Below, in pieces: positions 1 through 8,454 of a DNA stretch of 64,000 nucleotides. How positions within the stretch are numbered: position 1 is the first letter of the stretch; each line of letters begins with the position of its first letter. The translations under genes and the position numbers were made by a program. Where the stretch lies: NCBI RefSeq assembly GCF_900129465.1, contig NZ_FSRA01000002.1, positions 2,666,001 to 2,730,000 on the forward strand, written 5' to 3'. The DNA is from Chitinophaga niabensis (GTDB lineage Bacteria; Bacteroidota; Bacteroidia; Chitinophagales; Chitinophagaceae). The notes beneath the pieces are model-generated. The model did no database searches. It saw nothing but the letters and a program-made list of their open reading frames with translations, and was not told the DNA's origin.

Positions 1-1271
1 GTGTTGATTTTATTGTGAGTGAATGTGATAAAGCGGCTGCATTATTACAGCCGAGGATCACAGCAGAGAATGATTATGGCAGGCCGTCGAAGGCAGCCGC
101 AGCAGCCCTGAAAGCAAGAGTGCTTTTGTATATGGCCAGTCCCTTGTGGAATGGTAACCCAGAGTATGCAGCCCTGAAAGATAAAGAAGGGATGCGCTTA
201 TTTCCGGATGCACAACCTGCCAGGTGGCAAACCGCTGCTACAGCTGCAAAAGCCTGTATAGATCTGGCGGAATCCGCAGGATTTAAACTATACAAATCTG
301 CTACCAACGATCCTGTAAAGAACTATCAGGAAGTATTTTATGTTAACTTTAATGACGAGGTATTTTTTACCAGCAATGATCCCGGCTATAATAATATTGA
401 TGCATACAGCGAGCCAAGAGGTATGCCGGGTGCCTTCTGGCCATTGCAAACACCTTCCCAGGATATTGTAGATGATTATGAGATGGCGAATGGCCTGCGT
501 CCCATTCTTGGATATAATGCAGATATGACGCCCATTATTAACCCGGCTTCAGGATATAGTGAAAACGCACAGGCTGCTACAGCAACTAATTATTATTATG
601 CCGGTACACGCACGATGTATGTAGACAGGGAACCACGTTTTTATGCAAGCATCAATTTTACCGGCGCAAAATATAAAACAACACCTCCGCAAAGCAGAAC
701 TACGCCATTGCAGTTTTGGAAAGGAGGTCTGGATGGCCGCCCCGTTGCAAGTGGTGAAAATTTCAGCAGAACGGGGTATCTTCTGAAGAAACTTACACAG
801 CCGGCTTTTGTGATGCAACCCAAGGCAGACCCTCCAAGGGTTTGGATCTTCTTCAGGCTGGGTGAACAATACCTGAATTATGCGGAGGCACTGAATGAAG
901 CACAAGGCCCTGTTGCGGATGTTTATAAATACCTGAACCTGATCAGGGAACGCAGCGGCCTGCCTGGTTTACCATCAGGATTGTCGCAGGGGGACATGAG
1001 AGAAAGGATCCGCCACGAACGCAGGATAGAACTGGCTTTTGAAACACATCGTTATTTTGATACACACCGCTGGCTAACCGCAGAAGGCATTGATAACAAA
1101 AACATCTACGGCCTCGATGTGTTGACCTCAGGATATACCATAGCCAGCGATGCATTTTATAAAAGAACAGCAATAGAAAAAAGGGTTTTTCAGAAGAAAC
1201 ATTACTTATGGCCGATCCAGCAGCGGGAAATTGAAAAGAACCCGAACCTGGTGCAAAACCCCGGCTGGTAG
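1..1271 (+). CDS. SusD/RagB-like outer-membrane glycan-binding lipoprotein (3' part)
   Basis: This is the C-terminal part of a SusD/RagB-family protein. The frame is open to the first base of the window, so the GTG at 15 is an internal Val codon, and the signal peptide, lipobox and first TPR helices lie upstream. SusD proteins sit on the cell surface as lipoproteins, cap a SusC TonB-dependent porin and capture oligosaccharides. The hallmarks seen are the late helix with RLGEQYLNYAEALNEA, then LNLIRERSGLPGL, then the C-terminal block IRHERRIELAFETHRYFD and a final LWPIQQREIEKNPNL. A partner susC is expected just upstream. The next gene starts 21 bp downstream, which makes this the first visible gene of the long furanosidase operon and links it to glycan import. 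The family assignment is firm; the ligand is unknown. Confidence 0.93.
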   Translation, partial: VDFIVSECDKAAALLQPRITAENDYGRPSKAAAAALKARVLLYMASPLWNGNPEYAALKDKEGMRLFPDAQPARWQTAATAAKACIDLAESAGFKLYKSATNDPVKNYQEVFYVNFNDEVFFTSNDPGYNNIDAYSEPRGMPGAFWPLQTPSQDIVDDYEMANGLRPILGYNADMTPIINPASGYSENAQAATATNYYYAGTRTMYVDREPRFYASINFTGAKYKTTPPQSRTTPLQFWKGGLDGRPVASGENFSRTGYLLKKLTQPAFVMQPKADPPRVWIFFRLGEQYLNYAEALNEAQGPVADVYKYLNLIRERSGLPGLPSGLSQGDMRERIRHERRIELAFETHRYFDTHRWLTAEGIDNKNIYGLDVLTSGYTIASDAFYKRTAIEKRVFQKKHYLWPIQQREIEKNPNLVQNPGW

Positions 1272-1292
1272 AATTGATAAATTATTTTTCGG

Positions 1293-2495
1293 ATGATAAG
1301 AACATTGTACGGTACGCTCCTGTTGCTCCTTTTTTGCGGGATAGTACAGGCACAGGAATTATACGATCTGCCAGCCGGCGCTGAAAGCCGTTGGATCAGT
1401 TTAGAGAACATTACCGGTGCCAAAGGAAAAGGCGGCATGGAAAACAAGGGAGCAAAAGGGCATGCTTCTGAATGGCTGAAAGCAGGTGAAAGTAAAGTAA
1501 TGATGGACTATGAGGGTGCCGGTGTGATCAACCGCATCTGGCTGACCATCATAGACAGAAGCCCGGCAGCACTGCGTTCCATGTATATAGAAATGTATTG
1601 GGACGGTGCCACCAAACCTGCGGTATCTGTGCCGCTGGGGGATTTCTTTGGAATTGGCTTAGGCCGCAGAACAGCTTTTCAGAGTGCGTTGTTCTCAGAT
1701 CCTGAAGGCAAGTCTTTCAACTGTAATATTCCCATGCCTTTTAAAAAGCATGCAAAGATCGTACTGGTGAATGCATCAAAAGTTAACCAGCTGTTGTTCT
1801 ATGATATAAACCTTACACGCCTGAAGAAGCATCCGAAAGAAATTGCTTATTTCCATGCATGGTGGAGTACAAATGCGAATAGCAGCAAACTGGGAGAAGA
1901 CTTTGAAATACTGCCACGCATAAAAGGGAAGGGCCGCTTCTTAGGTACTAACCTGAGCATTATCGCCGATAAAATTTATGGAGATACCTGGTTTGGTGAA
2001 GGAGAAGTGAAAGCATACCTGGATGGCGATAAAGAATATCCCACACTGGCAGGTACCGGTACGGAAGACTACATAGGCTCTGCCTGGAACTTAGGCGCTT
2101 TTTCGCACTTATACCAGGGCGCACCGATCGTTGACAAAGCAAAGAAACAATTTGCTTTCTACCGCTATCACATCCCTGATCCGATATACTTTAACACGGA
2201 TTGTAAGATCACCATCCAGCAAATGGGTGGAGCAGGAAGGGACCTGATCAGGGGAATTGCTAAGGCTGGCGGTAAAGTAAAACCGATCTCGGTGATGACG
2301 GCAAAAGGATTGATCAAGCTATTGGAAGAACCCGCTTTCCCCGATATCAATGATGATAAATTCCCGGCGGATGAATGGGTGAACTTTTACAGGGTGGATA
2401 ATTATTCTGCCACCGCTTATTTCTACCTGGATAAACCAGAGAATGAACTGCCTCCGCTGCAGCCATTAACAGAACGACTGACAGGCATACTTTGA
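1293..2495 (+). CDS. DUF2961/GH172-family secreted glycosidase-like protein
   Basis: A 400-residue protein with a signal peptide (hydrophobic residues 8-18, ending QAQ at 19-21), so exported to the periplasm or surface. Family marks are an N-terminal jelly-roll strand GAGVINRIWLTI (75-86), MYWDG (101-105), the signature GTGTEDY (254-260) and YRYHIPDPIYF (about 285-295). DUF2961 proteins were reclassified as GH172; characterised members act on alpha-D-fructofuranosides or D-arabinofuranosides and form homo-oligomers. After the DPIYF strand this copy reads ITIQQMGG, the commoner form in the family as I recall it, whereas the two tandem paralogues at 8455 and 9640 read FTIEHG. It lies 21 bp after susD and 10 bp before the symporter. 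Substrate specificity cannot be read from the sequence. Confidence 0.88.
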   Translation: MIRTLYGTLLLLLFCGIVQAQELYDLPAGAESRWISLENITGAKGKGGMENKGAKGHASEWLKAGESKVMMDYEGAGVINRIWLTIIDRSPAALRSMYIEMYWDGATKPAVSVPLGDFFGIGLGRRTAFQSALFSDPEGKSFNCNIPMPFKKHAKIVLVNASKVNQLLFYDINLTRLKKHPKEIAYFHAWWSTNANSSKLGEDFEILPRIKGKGRFLGTNLSIIADKIYGDTWFGEGEVKAYLDGDKEYPTLAGTGTEDYIGSAWNLGAFSHLYQGAPIVDKAKKQFAFYRYHIPDPIYFNTDCKITIQQMGGAGRDLIRGIAKAGGKVKPISVMTAKGLIKLLEEPAFPDINDDKFPADEWVNFYRVDNYSATAYFYLDKPENELPPLQPLTERLTGIL

Positions 2496-2505
2496 TAAAC
2501 CGGAA

Positions 2506-4344
2506 ATGTTGCATATGAATTGGCATCAATTAGACATTTTGATCGTAGCTGCGTACATCCTGCTGATGCTCGGAATCGGGTTCTGGCACCGCCGTTTTGC
2601 TAACAGGAGCATGGATAACTTTTTCCTGGGAGGCCGTAAGATCCCCGGGTGGTTAAATGGTGTGTCCTACACTTCGGCATTGGTGAGCCCGGACGCGGCT
2701 ACAGGTTACGGAGGATTGGCTGTGGCAACAGGAGGTTTTATCTGTTGGTGGTACCTTAGCCGGTTTGGACTGGCTTTATTCCTTGGAGGTGTATTATTTG
2801 CGGTTTTCTGGAGGAGGTTGAATTTATTTACCACGCTGGAATTCTATGACCTGCGTTTTCCAAAGAAAGCAGCAGCTGCTATGCGGTTATGGATCGCTAT
2901 CCGTACTTCCCTGATAGCCATGCCGGCCTGGACGGGTATTACCTTACTGGCTGCTTATAAGATCATGGGCCCTGCCTTTGATCTTACCAAACTGCAAACA
3001 CTTTATCTCGTTGTTCCTATATCCCTGTTATTTGTTTTTTCTTCCGGATACAAAGGAGTAGTAATATCCAACTTTATACAGATGATCATTTTCCTGGCTG
3101 GTACTTTAATGCTGGCCTATCTCACCCTTGATCATTTTGGTGGAGCAGCTGCGATGGTGGAAGCCATTGGCAATAAATTCGGGCCCACTGGTAAGGAAAT
3201 CCTGGGTTCGGTACCACCTAAAGACCATGCGATATTCCCATTGGCCGCAGCTTTCGGCTGGCTCTTAGGGCAAAGTATCGGTTATGGTGGAGACGCTGCT
3301 CCAATGGGTGGCGCGATGGAGGGGCAACGGATCCTCTCCACGCGTACTCCCGCGGAAGCATTGACCATGTATGTTGTGGCAGCTATCAGTATGTTCTTAT
3401 TGCTTTTGCTGGTTACACTGCCAAGTATAAGCGCAGCGGTGATCTGGCCGGAATTGCGTGAGGTTGGCGCAGACAGGGAATTGGTATATGGGCGTTTGAT
3501 GAAACTTTTATTACCCACCGGTGCCATGGGATTAATGGTGGCAGCGATGCTTGCCGCAACCATGTCTACCGTTGGAGACAACCTGAACTTTGGCAGCCAG
3601 GTATTGGTGAGTGATATCTACCGCAGATGGTTTGTACCTAAAGCAAAAGAATCGCATTATATGCTGATGGGCAAAATAGGCATGGTGGTTATCCTGGCTT
3701 TGTCTGTAGCAGTGGTATTCAATGTGCTGATCATTACGGATGTGGCCATATTCATGCTCTCGCTCAGTGCTGCGGAATTACCGGCAAACTGGGCACAGTG
3801 GTGGTGGTGGCGGTTCAATGGGCCAGCACGGGTTACTGCATCTTTTGGTGGAGCCGGTGTTTTTTGTCTTGTTGTAGTAGGACCCAAATTACTCGCCTAC
3901 TTCGGAGTGCCCTGGGCAGACAGCCTGATCATTGCCTGGTATTGGCAAACATTATTAGTGATGGGCTTAACTACTGTATTATGGGTGGTGGTGGCCTTAT
4001 TCACCAAACCCGATCCTGAGGAACTGTTGCAAAGCTTTTACCTCAGAGCACATCCATTAGGCTGCTGGACGCCGTTTAAACACCTTGATAAACCTGGCAC
4101 AGAGGGTTCATTTAAACCCGTTTTCCAGGGGATCTTCATTGCCATCATCGGCACGGCAGCTGTTTCATTTTTTATTCTCGGGCTCACGCATGTCTGGTTT
4201 GCAAGATACCTGTCCGGCACATTAACAATAGCGGCATCCGTGATCGCATTTATTGTTTTCTGGCAACTGGCAAAGAGATATCTCGCCTTCCTGGCCATCC
4301 GTGCAGCTGATAACACAATAACGTATAAAAATAGTGCAACATGA
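2506..4344 (+). CDS. Sodium:solute symporter (SSS family)
   Basis: A 612-residue polytopic membrane protein with an SSS-family layout: an N-terminal helix with the LIVAAYILLMLGIGF type of sequence, then RRFANRSMDNFFLGGRKIPGWLNG, followed by many hydrophobic segments and a pair of late C-terminal helices. SSS transporters take up sugars, sialic acid or other solutes with Na+ across the inner membrane. The start may be ATG 2506 or ATG 2515. The stop overlaps the next start in an ATGA at 4341-4344, so translation is probably coupled. Sitting between glycosidases and cytoplasmic-looking hydrolases, it is probably the inner-membrane importer for the monosaccharide or short product released by the periplasmic enzymes. 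The substrate is inferred only. Confidence 0.9.
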   Translation: MLHMNWHQLDILIVAAYILLMLGIGFWHRRFANRSMDNFFLGGRKIPGWLNGVSYTSALVSPDAATGYGGLAVATGGFICWWYLSRFGLALFLGGVLFAVFWRRLNLFTTLEFYDLRFPKKAAAAMRLWIAIRTSLIAMPAWTGITLLAAYKIMGPAFDLTKLQTLYLVVPISLLFVFSSGYKGVVISNFIQMIIFLAGTLMLAYLTLDHFGGAAAMVEAIGNKFGPTGKEILGSVPPKDHAIFPLAAAFGWLLGQSIGYGGDAAPMGGAMEGQRILSTRTPAEALTMYVVAAISMFLLLLLVTLPSISAAVIWPELREVGADRELVYGRLMKLLLPTGAMGLMVAAMLAATMSTVGDNLNFGSQVLVSDIYRRWFVPKAKESHYMLMGKIGMVVILALSVAVVFNVLIITDVAIFMLSLSAAELPANWAQWWWWRFNGPARVTASFGGAGVFCLVVVGPKLLAYFGVPWADSLIIAWYWQTLLVMGLTTVLWVVVALFTKPDPEELLQSFYLRAHPLGCWTPFKHLDKPGTEGSFKPVFQGIFIAIIGTAAVSFFILGLTHVWFARYLSGTLTIAASVIAFIVFWQLAKRYLAFLAIRAADNTITYKNSAT

Positions 4345-5132
4345 AACAACGCGATCATTTACTTTACCTCGGAGATTGGGTATTCAGCGTAGGACCATTA
4401 TTTATTGAAACACCTTTTGGCACTGAAACAAAAGATGCGGACCTGCATTTCTATGGCAGAAGACTGGTAAAAGCCATTGATCCGGTAGTGGATGTAACCA
4501 GCATGGCTAACTGGGAACTATATCGCATGCAGCCAGGCAGGCTGGAAGAGATCCTGGAAACCTCTGTAGGGCTCATCATCAGCGATGTGGAAGCAAAATG
4601 TTTTCACCTGTTCCCCAGCTTCTTTGATCGCGCGCTGCGTAAGGACACGGTGGTTACTTTCCCTGACAGGCTTACCTCTATAAAAAGCTGGATAGAAAAA
4701 GGTGGCGGATTAATGATGCTGGGAGGCTGGTTGTCTTTCAGCGGTGCTTTAGGTAAATCAGGCTGGGGAAGGAGTTCTTTCTCCAATGCATTGCCTGTTC
4801 AGTGTATGGCCACAGAAGACCTTGTAGAATCTTCCGCAGGTTTCACGGCCGAAGTATTAGTGCCAGACCATCCTGTGGTAAAAGGACTTTCATGGGAAAC
4901 TTTCCCACCGATCTTCGGATACAACGAAGTGACGGAAAAACCGGAAGGAGAAGTACTGGTGCGTGTAAAAGAAACCGGGCATCCGCTGGTAGTAGTAGGA
5001 ACTTATGGTAAAGGCCGTGTGCTCACTTATATGTCCGACCCCGCACCACACTGGGGGATCAATTTTGAATTGTGGGACAGCTATGATGCCTTCTGGCAGC
5101 AATCACTGAACTGGATCAAAAAGCAAAGCTGA
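4341..5132 (+). CDS. Glutamine-amidotransferase-like cytoplasmic protein (DUF1355-like)
   Basis: A 263-residue protein without a signal peptide. It resembles the putative glutamine amidotransferase family PF07090, a class I GATase-like fold often found beside sugar-catabolism genes. Visible features are a Rossmann-like start (YLGDWVFSVGPLF), GGGLMMLGGW near residues 123-132, the loop LSFSGALGKSGWGRS, and the C-terminal part HPVVKGLSWETFPPIFGYNEV followed by GTYGKGRVLTYMSDPAPHWG and a Trp-rich end. I see no clear nucleophilic-elbow Cys with its His-Glu pair, so amidotransferase activity is doubtful and a binding or other hydrolytic role is possible. It overlaps the symporter stop by 4 bp and ends 1 bp before the next gene, so it is probably co-translated with its neighbours. 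Confidence 0.75.
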   Translation: MKQRDHLLYLGDWVFSVGPLFIETPFGTETKDADLHFYGRRLVKAIDPVVDVTSMANWELYRMQPGRLEEILETSVGLIISDVEAKCFHLFPSFFDRALRKDTVVTFPDRLTSIKSWIEKGGGLMMLGGWLSFSGALGKSGWGRSSFSNALPVQCMATEDLVESSAGFTAEVLVPDHPVVKGLSWETFPPIFGYNEVTEKPEGEVLVRVKETGHPLVVVGTYGKGRVLTYMSDPAPHWGINFELWDSYDAFWQQSLNWIKKQS

Positions 5133-5133
5133 A

Positions 5134-6345
5134 ATGAATAATTTACAAGCAGGCACTGCCCAGGTAGATATTACGCCACCACTTGAAGTAGGCTTACTCA
5201 CTTCGTCGGTGAAGGGTCTTTATGAACCATTTCAATCAGTGAGGCTGCCATTGAAAGCGCGCATCCTTGTATTGAAATCGGGAGAGGATATACTGGCTTT
5301 AGTATCGCTTGATCTGCTGGCCCTTAACGATACGGCTGTGGGTGGATGGCATAACTTCAAAAAGGCCTTGTCTGATATTATTCCGATTGAAAAGATCATT
5401 ATCACTTGTACGCATACGCATAATGCACCGGAATCTGTTGCTTTATCCGATCTGTATCTGGATGCCGCCTACAGAAAATGGTTGTCGCGCATACAGGATG
5501 GCATTAAAAATGCCATCCTGCAGGCAGCCATTGCTACAAAGCCCTGCAGCGTAGCGATGGCTTCTTCTAAACTGGAAGGGTATTCCATGCAACGCCGTAT
5601 ACCTACGCCGGAGGGGATCATTATGTCTGATTCCATACAACCTGTCGCGCCTGCACTATTGAACAGGGAACCGGTAGACAGGCGTGTACGTTCTGTTATT
5701 TTCCAGGATGCAACAGGCCATGTGATCGCTACACTGGTACATGCTATTTGCCATCCTGTACATGAAATGTGTATGCCGCATATCTCTGCAGAATTCCCGG
5801 GTGAAATGTGTTTAGCCCTGGAAGCAAACGGAGAGAACGGAATGCCAATATTCTTAAACGGCGCGGCAGGAGATATCAATCCTCCCACCGTTTCCGAAGG
5901 GCCGGCATTTGCACAACGTCATGGGAATGCCTTAGCAGAATTGGTACAGGAACAGGGCAGGCTGTTTGTTGAATCATCCGGATTCAGATCCGTACATGAG
6001 GAAATAAAAATGCCGGTAAGGAATGAAGTGAAGCTGGCTAATGATAGAGATGCACTGGCCCGCTTAAATGTGATCAGCATCGGACCATTAGCGATCGTAT
6101 TCATACCCGGAGAACCATTTGTAGAAACAGCGCTGGCAATCGAAAAAGAATCTCCTTTTAAACATACTATCGTAGCTGCCTATGCTGAAAATACGATAGG
6201 GTATATTCCCACATTACAGGCATCCCGCGAGGGTGGTTATGAAGCCGGGCCTGGTAAATGGTCGTTCCTCGAAAAAGGAACAGATGCATTGATCACAAAA
6301 GAAGCACTCAGGTTGCTAAAAGAATTATTTAATCAAGAAAGATGA
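5134..6345 (+). CDS. Neutral/alkaline ceramidase N-terminal-domain hydrolase
   Basis: A 403-residue protein matching the N-terminal catalytic domain of neutral/alkaline non-lysosomal ceramidases (PF04734). It shows the AGTAQVDITPP start, TCTHTHNAPE near residues 90-99 (zinc-ligand His), HAICHPVHEM near 205-214 and FLNGAAGDINPP near 244-255. There is no signal peptide and the C-terminal ceramidase domain is missing, so it is probably a cytoplasmic metal-dependent amidase or hydrolase, not a secreted ceramidase. Single-domain relatives are common in carbohydrate operons of Bacteroidota and Planctomycetes, with mostly unknown substrates. It begins 1 bp after the upstream stop and overlaps the next gene by 4 bp (ATGA at 6342-6345). 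Confidence 0.82.
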   Translation: MNNLQAGTAQVDITPPLEVGLLTSSVKGLYEPFQSVRLPLKARILVLKSGEDILALVSLDLLALNDTAVGGWHNFKKALSDIIPIEKIIITCTHTHNAPESVALSDLYLDAAYRKWLSRIQDGIKNAILQAAIATKPCSVAMASSKLEGYSMQRRIPTPEGIIMSDSIQPVAPALLNREPVDRRVRSVIFQDATGHVIATLVHAICHPVHEMCMPHISAEFPGEMCLALEANGENGMPIFLNGAAGDINPPTVSEGPAFAQRHGNALAELVQEQGRLFVESSGFRSVHEEIKMPVRNEVKLANDRDALARLNVISIGPLAIVFIPGEPFVETALAIEKESPFKHTIVAAYAENTIGYIPTLQASREGGYEAGPGKWSFLEKGTDALITKEALRLLKELFNQER

Positions 6346-8450
6346 AAAAGATTTCATGGATCTGTATCCTCCTGCTTACAGGGTTGGCGGCAAGTGCTAA
6401 AGACATCTATTGTTATGGCAGCCTGCAAAATGATCTGTACCAGCTGCTGAAGCGGGAAGGATTTTCCATTAAACAATACAATACACCGGAAGCTGCAGTA
6501 AAAGCTGCACCCAAAGGAGCAGGCGTATTTATCATTGCTGCCAGATACCCTGCAATGGACCCGCTGAATAAGATCAGCCAGCAGTTGCTTGATGAAGCGG
6601 GTAAAAAATCTCTAAAGCTATACATCGAATATCCTACGGCATTTCCGGACTTGAGCATTCCTGCCAAACCACTGGAAACCCATCTGGAACGTGGTGTTGT
6701 TACGGCCGATATTTTTGGGGCACAATTACCGCAGATGAGTTTGCTGGGTATTCATAACTGCCATGTATTACCTGTTGAAGTAAAAGACCCATTGATCGTA
6801 CTGGCAAAGGTGGTGGGATTTGATAAAGCAGAATATGGGCTTGCAGACACCAAATCCTACCCCTTGCTTTTTGAACAGGGCAATGCATTGGTTTGTATGA
6901 CCGGGCTCAGCAATTTTGAAACAGGACGGTATGGCCCCGAAGGCTCCATCAAAACGGTATGGAGTTATATCCTTTCCCGCATGGGGGTTAATAACCTGGA
7001 TGCCTGGAAAGAAGATGTACATCCCATGTTTGGGCGGAATGATAAACTGCCTGCAACAGCAAGAGCTAACAGCATCAAAAAAGGCGTGGCCTGGTTTGAT
7101 AACGGACGCTTCTTTATTCATCCCAGCTGGAAGCAGGACTGGCTCAAATATGGCTCCAACGGATTAACACCTGTAGGCCCAATGGTAAGTCAAAGTAAAC
7201 CTAATGGAGATGGTAGCCTGGGTATACTGGAAGGGCATACCTCTACTATTTATTACGATGGAACACAGCAGTACCGTTACTGGATGCGTGCGGATGTGCA
7301 GGGAGAAGTAAGTATGGCACTTGCTGCAGCAGGAAGTTTTTTAAACAACAAAACATACAAAGAAAAATCTGCGAACCTCATAGATTATCTCTTTAAAACC
7401 TCCAACATGCGCGCCGGTGCAAAGAATGATCCGACCAGTGCAGCCTATGGACTCATTGGCTGGGCTACTACCAATGCAGGCACTTTTTACGGAGATGATA
7501 ATGCGCGCGCAATACTGGGCATGATAGGCGCTGCCGGATACCTGCATACCAACAAGTGGGATAAAGAGCTGGCCGAAGCGATCATGGGTAATTTCAGAAC
7601 AACGGGAAAATATGGTTTCAGGGGAGAACGGCTGGAAGAGGGAGATATCATCAAGAACGGCTGGCAGCATTACGAGAACAGGGATATCATATTTCCTTCT
7701 CCCCATTTTGAGTCCTGGATGTGGGCCTGTTATCTATGGCTGTACAATAAAACCAATTATGCACCATTGCTGACAAAAACTAAAGAAGCCATCAGGATCA
7801 CCATGGAATCCTATCCCGATAAATGGAAATGGGGAAGCAGTATGCAAACCCAGCGTGCCCGTATGATCCTGCCATTGGCCTGGTTAGTGAGAGTGGAAGA
7901 TACCAGAGATCATAGGGAATGGTTAGATAAAATGGTACATGAAATAACAAAATACCAGGATGAAAGCGGCGCTATCCGGGAAGAATTAGGCAAAGGAAAA
8001 GGTATGTTCAAATCACTGAGCAAAAATGAAGATTATGGCACAGATGAAGGATCGCTGATCTTCCGCAACGGAGAAAAAGCTGCCTGCATGTTGTACACCT
8101 GCAACTTTGCGCTGTTCAGCCTGAACGAAGCATACACCGCAACCGGAAAGTATAAAGACGTAGTTGATAAACTCTCAGATTTCCTGACAAGGGTACAGGT
8201 AAGCAGCCAGGTACATAAGGACCTTGATGGCGCCTGGTTCAGGGGTTTTGATTATGGCCGCTGGGATTACTGGGCCTCCAACTCTGATGCCGGCTGGGGT
8301 ACCTGGTGTACATTAACCGGATGGATCCAAAGCTGGATCGTTACCACGCAGGTGCAGATCCAACAACAGCAAAGCTTCTGGGACGTTACAAAAAATTCTG
8401 CCATCGGTGGGCCCGGCAAAGCGGTTATCGAATCAATGATGAAAAAGTAA
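6342..8450 (+). CDS. Secreted two-domain protein of unknown function (GATase-like + helical-barrel glycosidase-like)
   Basis: A 702-residue protein with a clear signal peptide (ICILLLTGLAASAK). I do not recognise a named family for the whole. Residues ~20-210 look like an alpha/beta GATase-like fold (YCYGSLQNDLYQLLKREGF, FIIAARYPAMDP). Residues ~230-680 are rich in Trp, Tyr and Gly and in paired helices with GWATTNAGTFYGDDNARAI, FPSPHFESWMWACYLWLY, GTDEGSLIFRNGEKAACML and ASNSDAGWGTWCTLTGWIQ, which recalls (alpha/alpha)6 barrel glycosidases and lyases. Conserved acidic pairs such as GDDN and GTDEG could be catalytic. It is coupled to its neighbours by a 4-bp overlap upstream and a 4-bp gap downstream, inside the GH172 operon. 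An uncharacterised glycoside hydrolase or lyase is the most natural reading, but this is inference. Confidence 0.7.
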   Translation: MKKISWICILLLTGLAASAKDIYCYGSLQNDLYQLLKREGFSIKQYNTPEAAVKAAPKGAGVFIIAARYPAMDPLNKISQQLLDEAGKKSLKLYIEYPTAFPDLSIPAKPLETHLERGVVTADIFGAQLPQMSLLGIHNCHVLPVEVKDPLIVLAKVVGFDKAEYGLADTKSYPLLFEQGNALVCMTGLSNFETGRYGPEGSIKTVWSYILSRMGVNNLDAWKEDVHPMFGRNDKLPATARANSIKKGVAWFDNGRFFIHPSWKQDWLKYGSNGLTPVGPMVSQSKPNGDGSLGILEGHTSTIYYDGTQQYRYWMRADVQGEVSMALAAAGSFLNNKTYKEKSANLIDYLFKTSNMRAGAKNDPTSAAYGLIGWATTNAGTFYGDDNARAILGMIGAAGYLHTNKWDKELAEAIMGNFRTTGKYGFRGERLEEGDIIKNGWQHYENRDIIFPSPHFESWMWACYLWLYNKTNYAPLLTKTKEAIRITMESYPDKWKWGSSMQTQRARMILPLAWLVRVEDTRDHREWLDKMVHEITKYQDESGAIREELGKGKGMFKSLSKNEDYGTDEGSLIFRNGEKAACMLYTCNFALFSLNEAYTATGKYKDVVDKLSDFLTRVQVSSQVHKDLDGAWFRGFDYGRWDYWASNSDAGWGTWCTLTGWIQSWIVTTQVQIQQQQSFWDVTKNSAIGGPGKAVIESMMKK

Positions 8451-8454
8451 AAGC

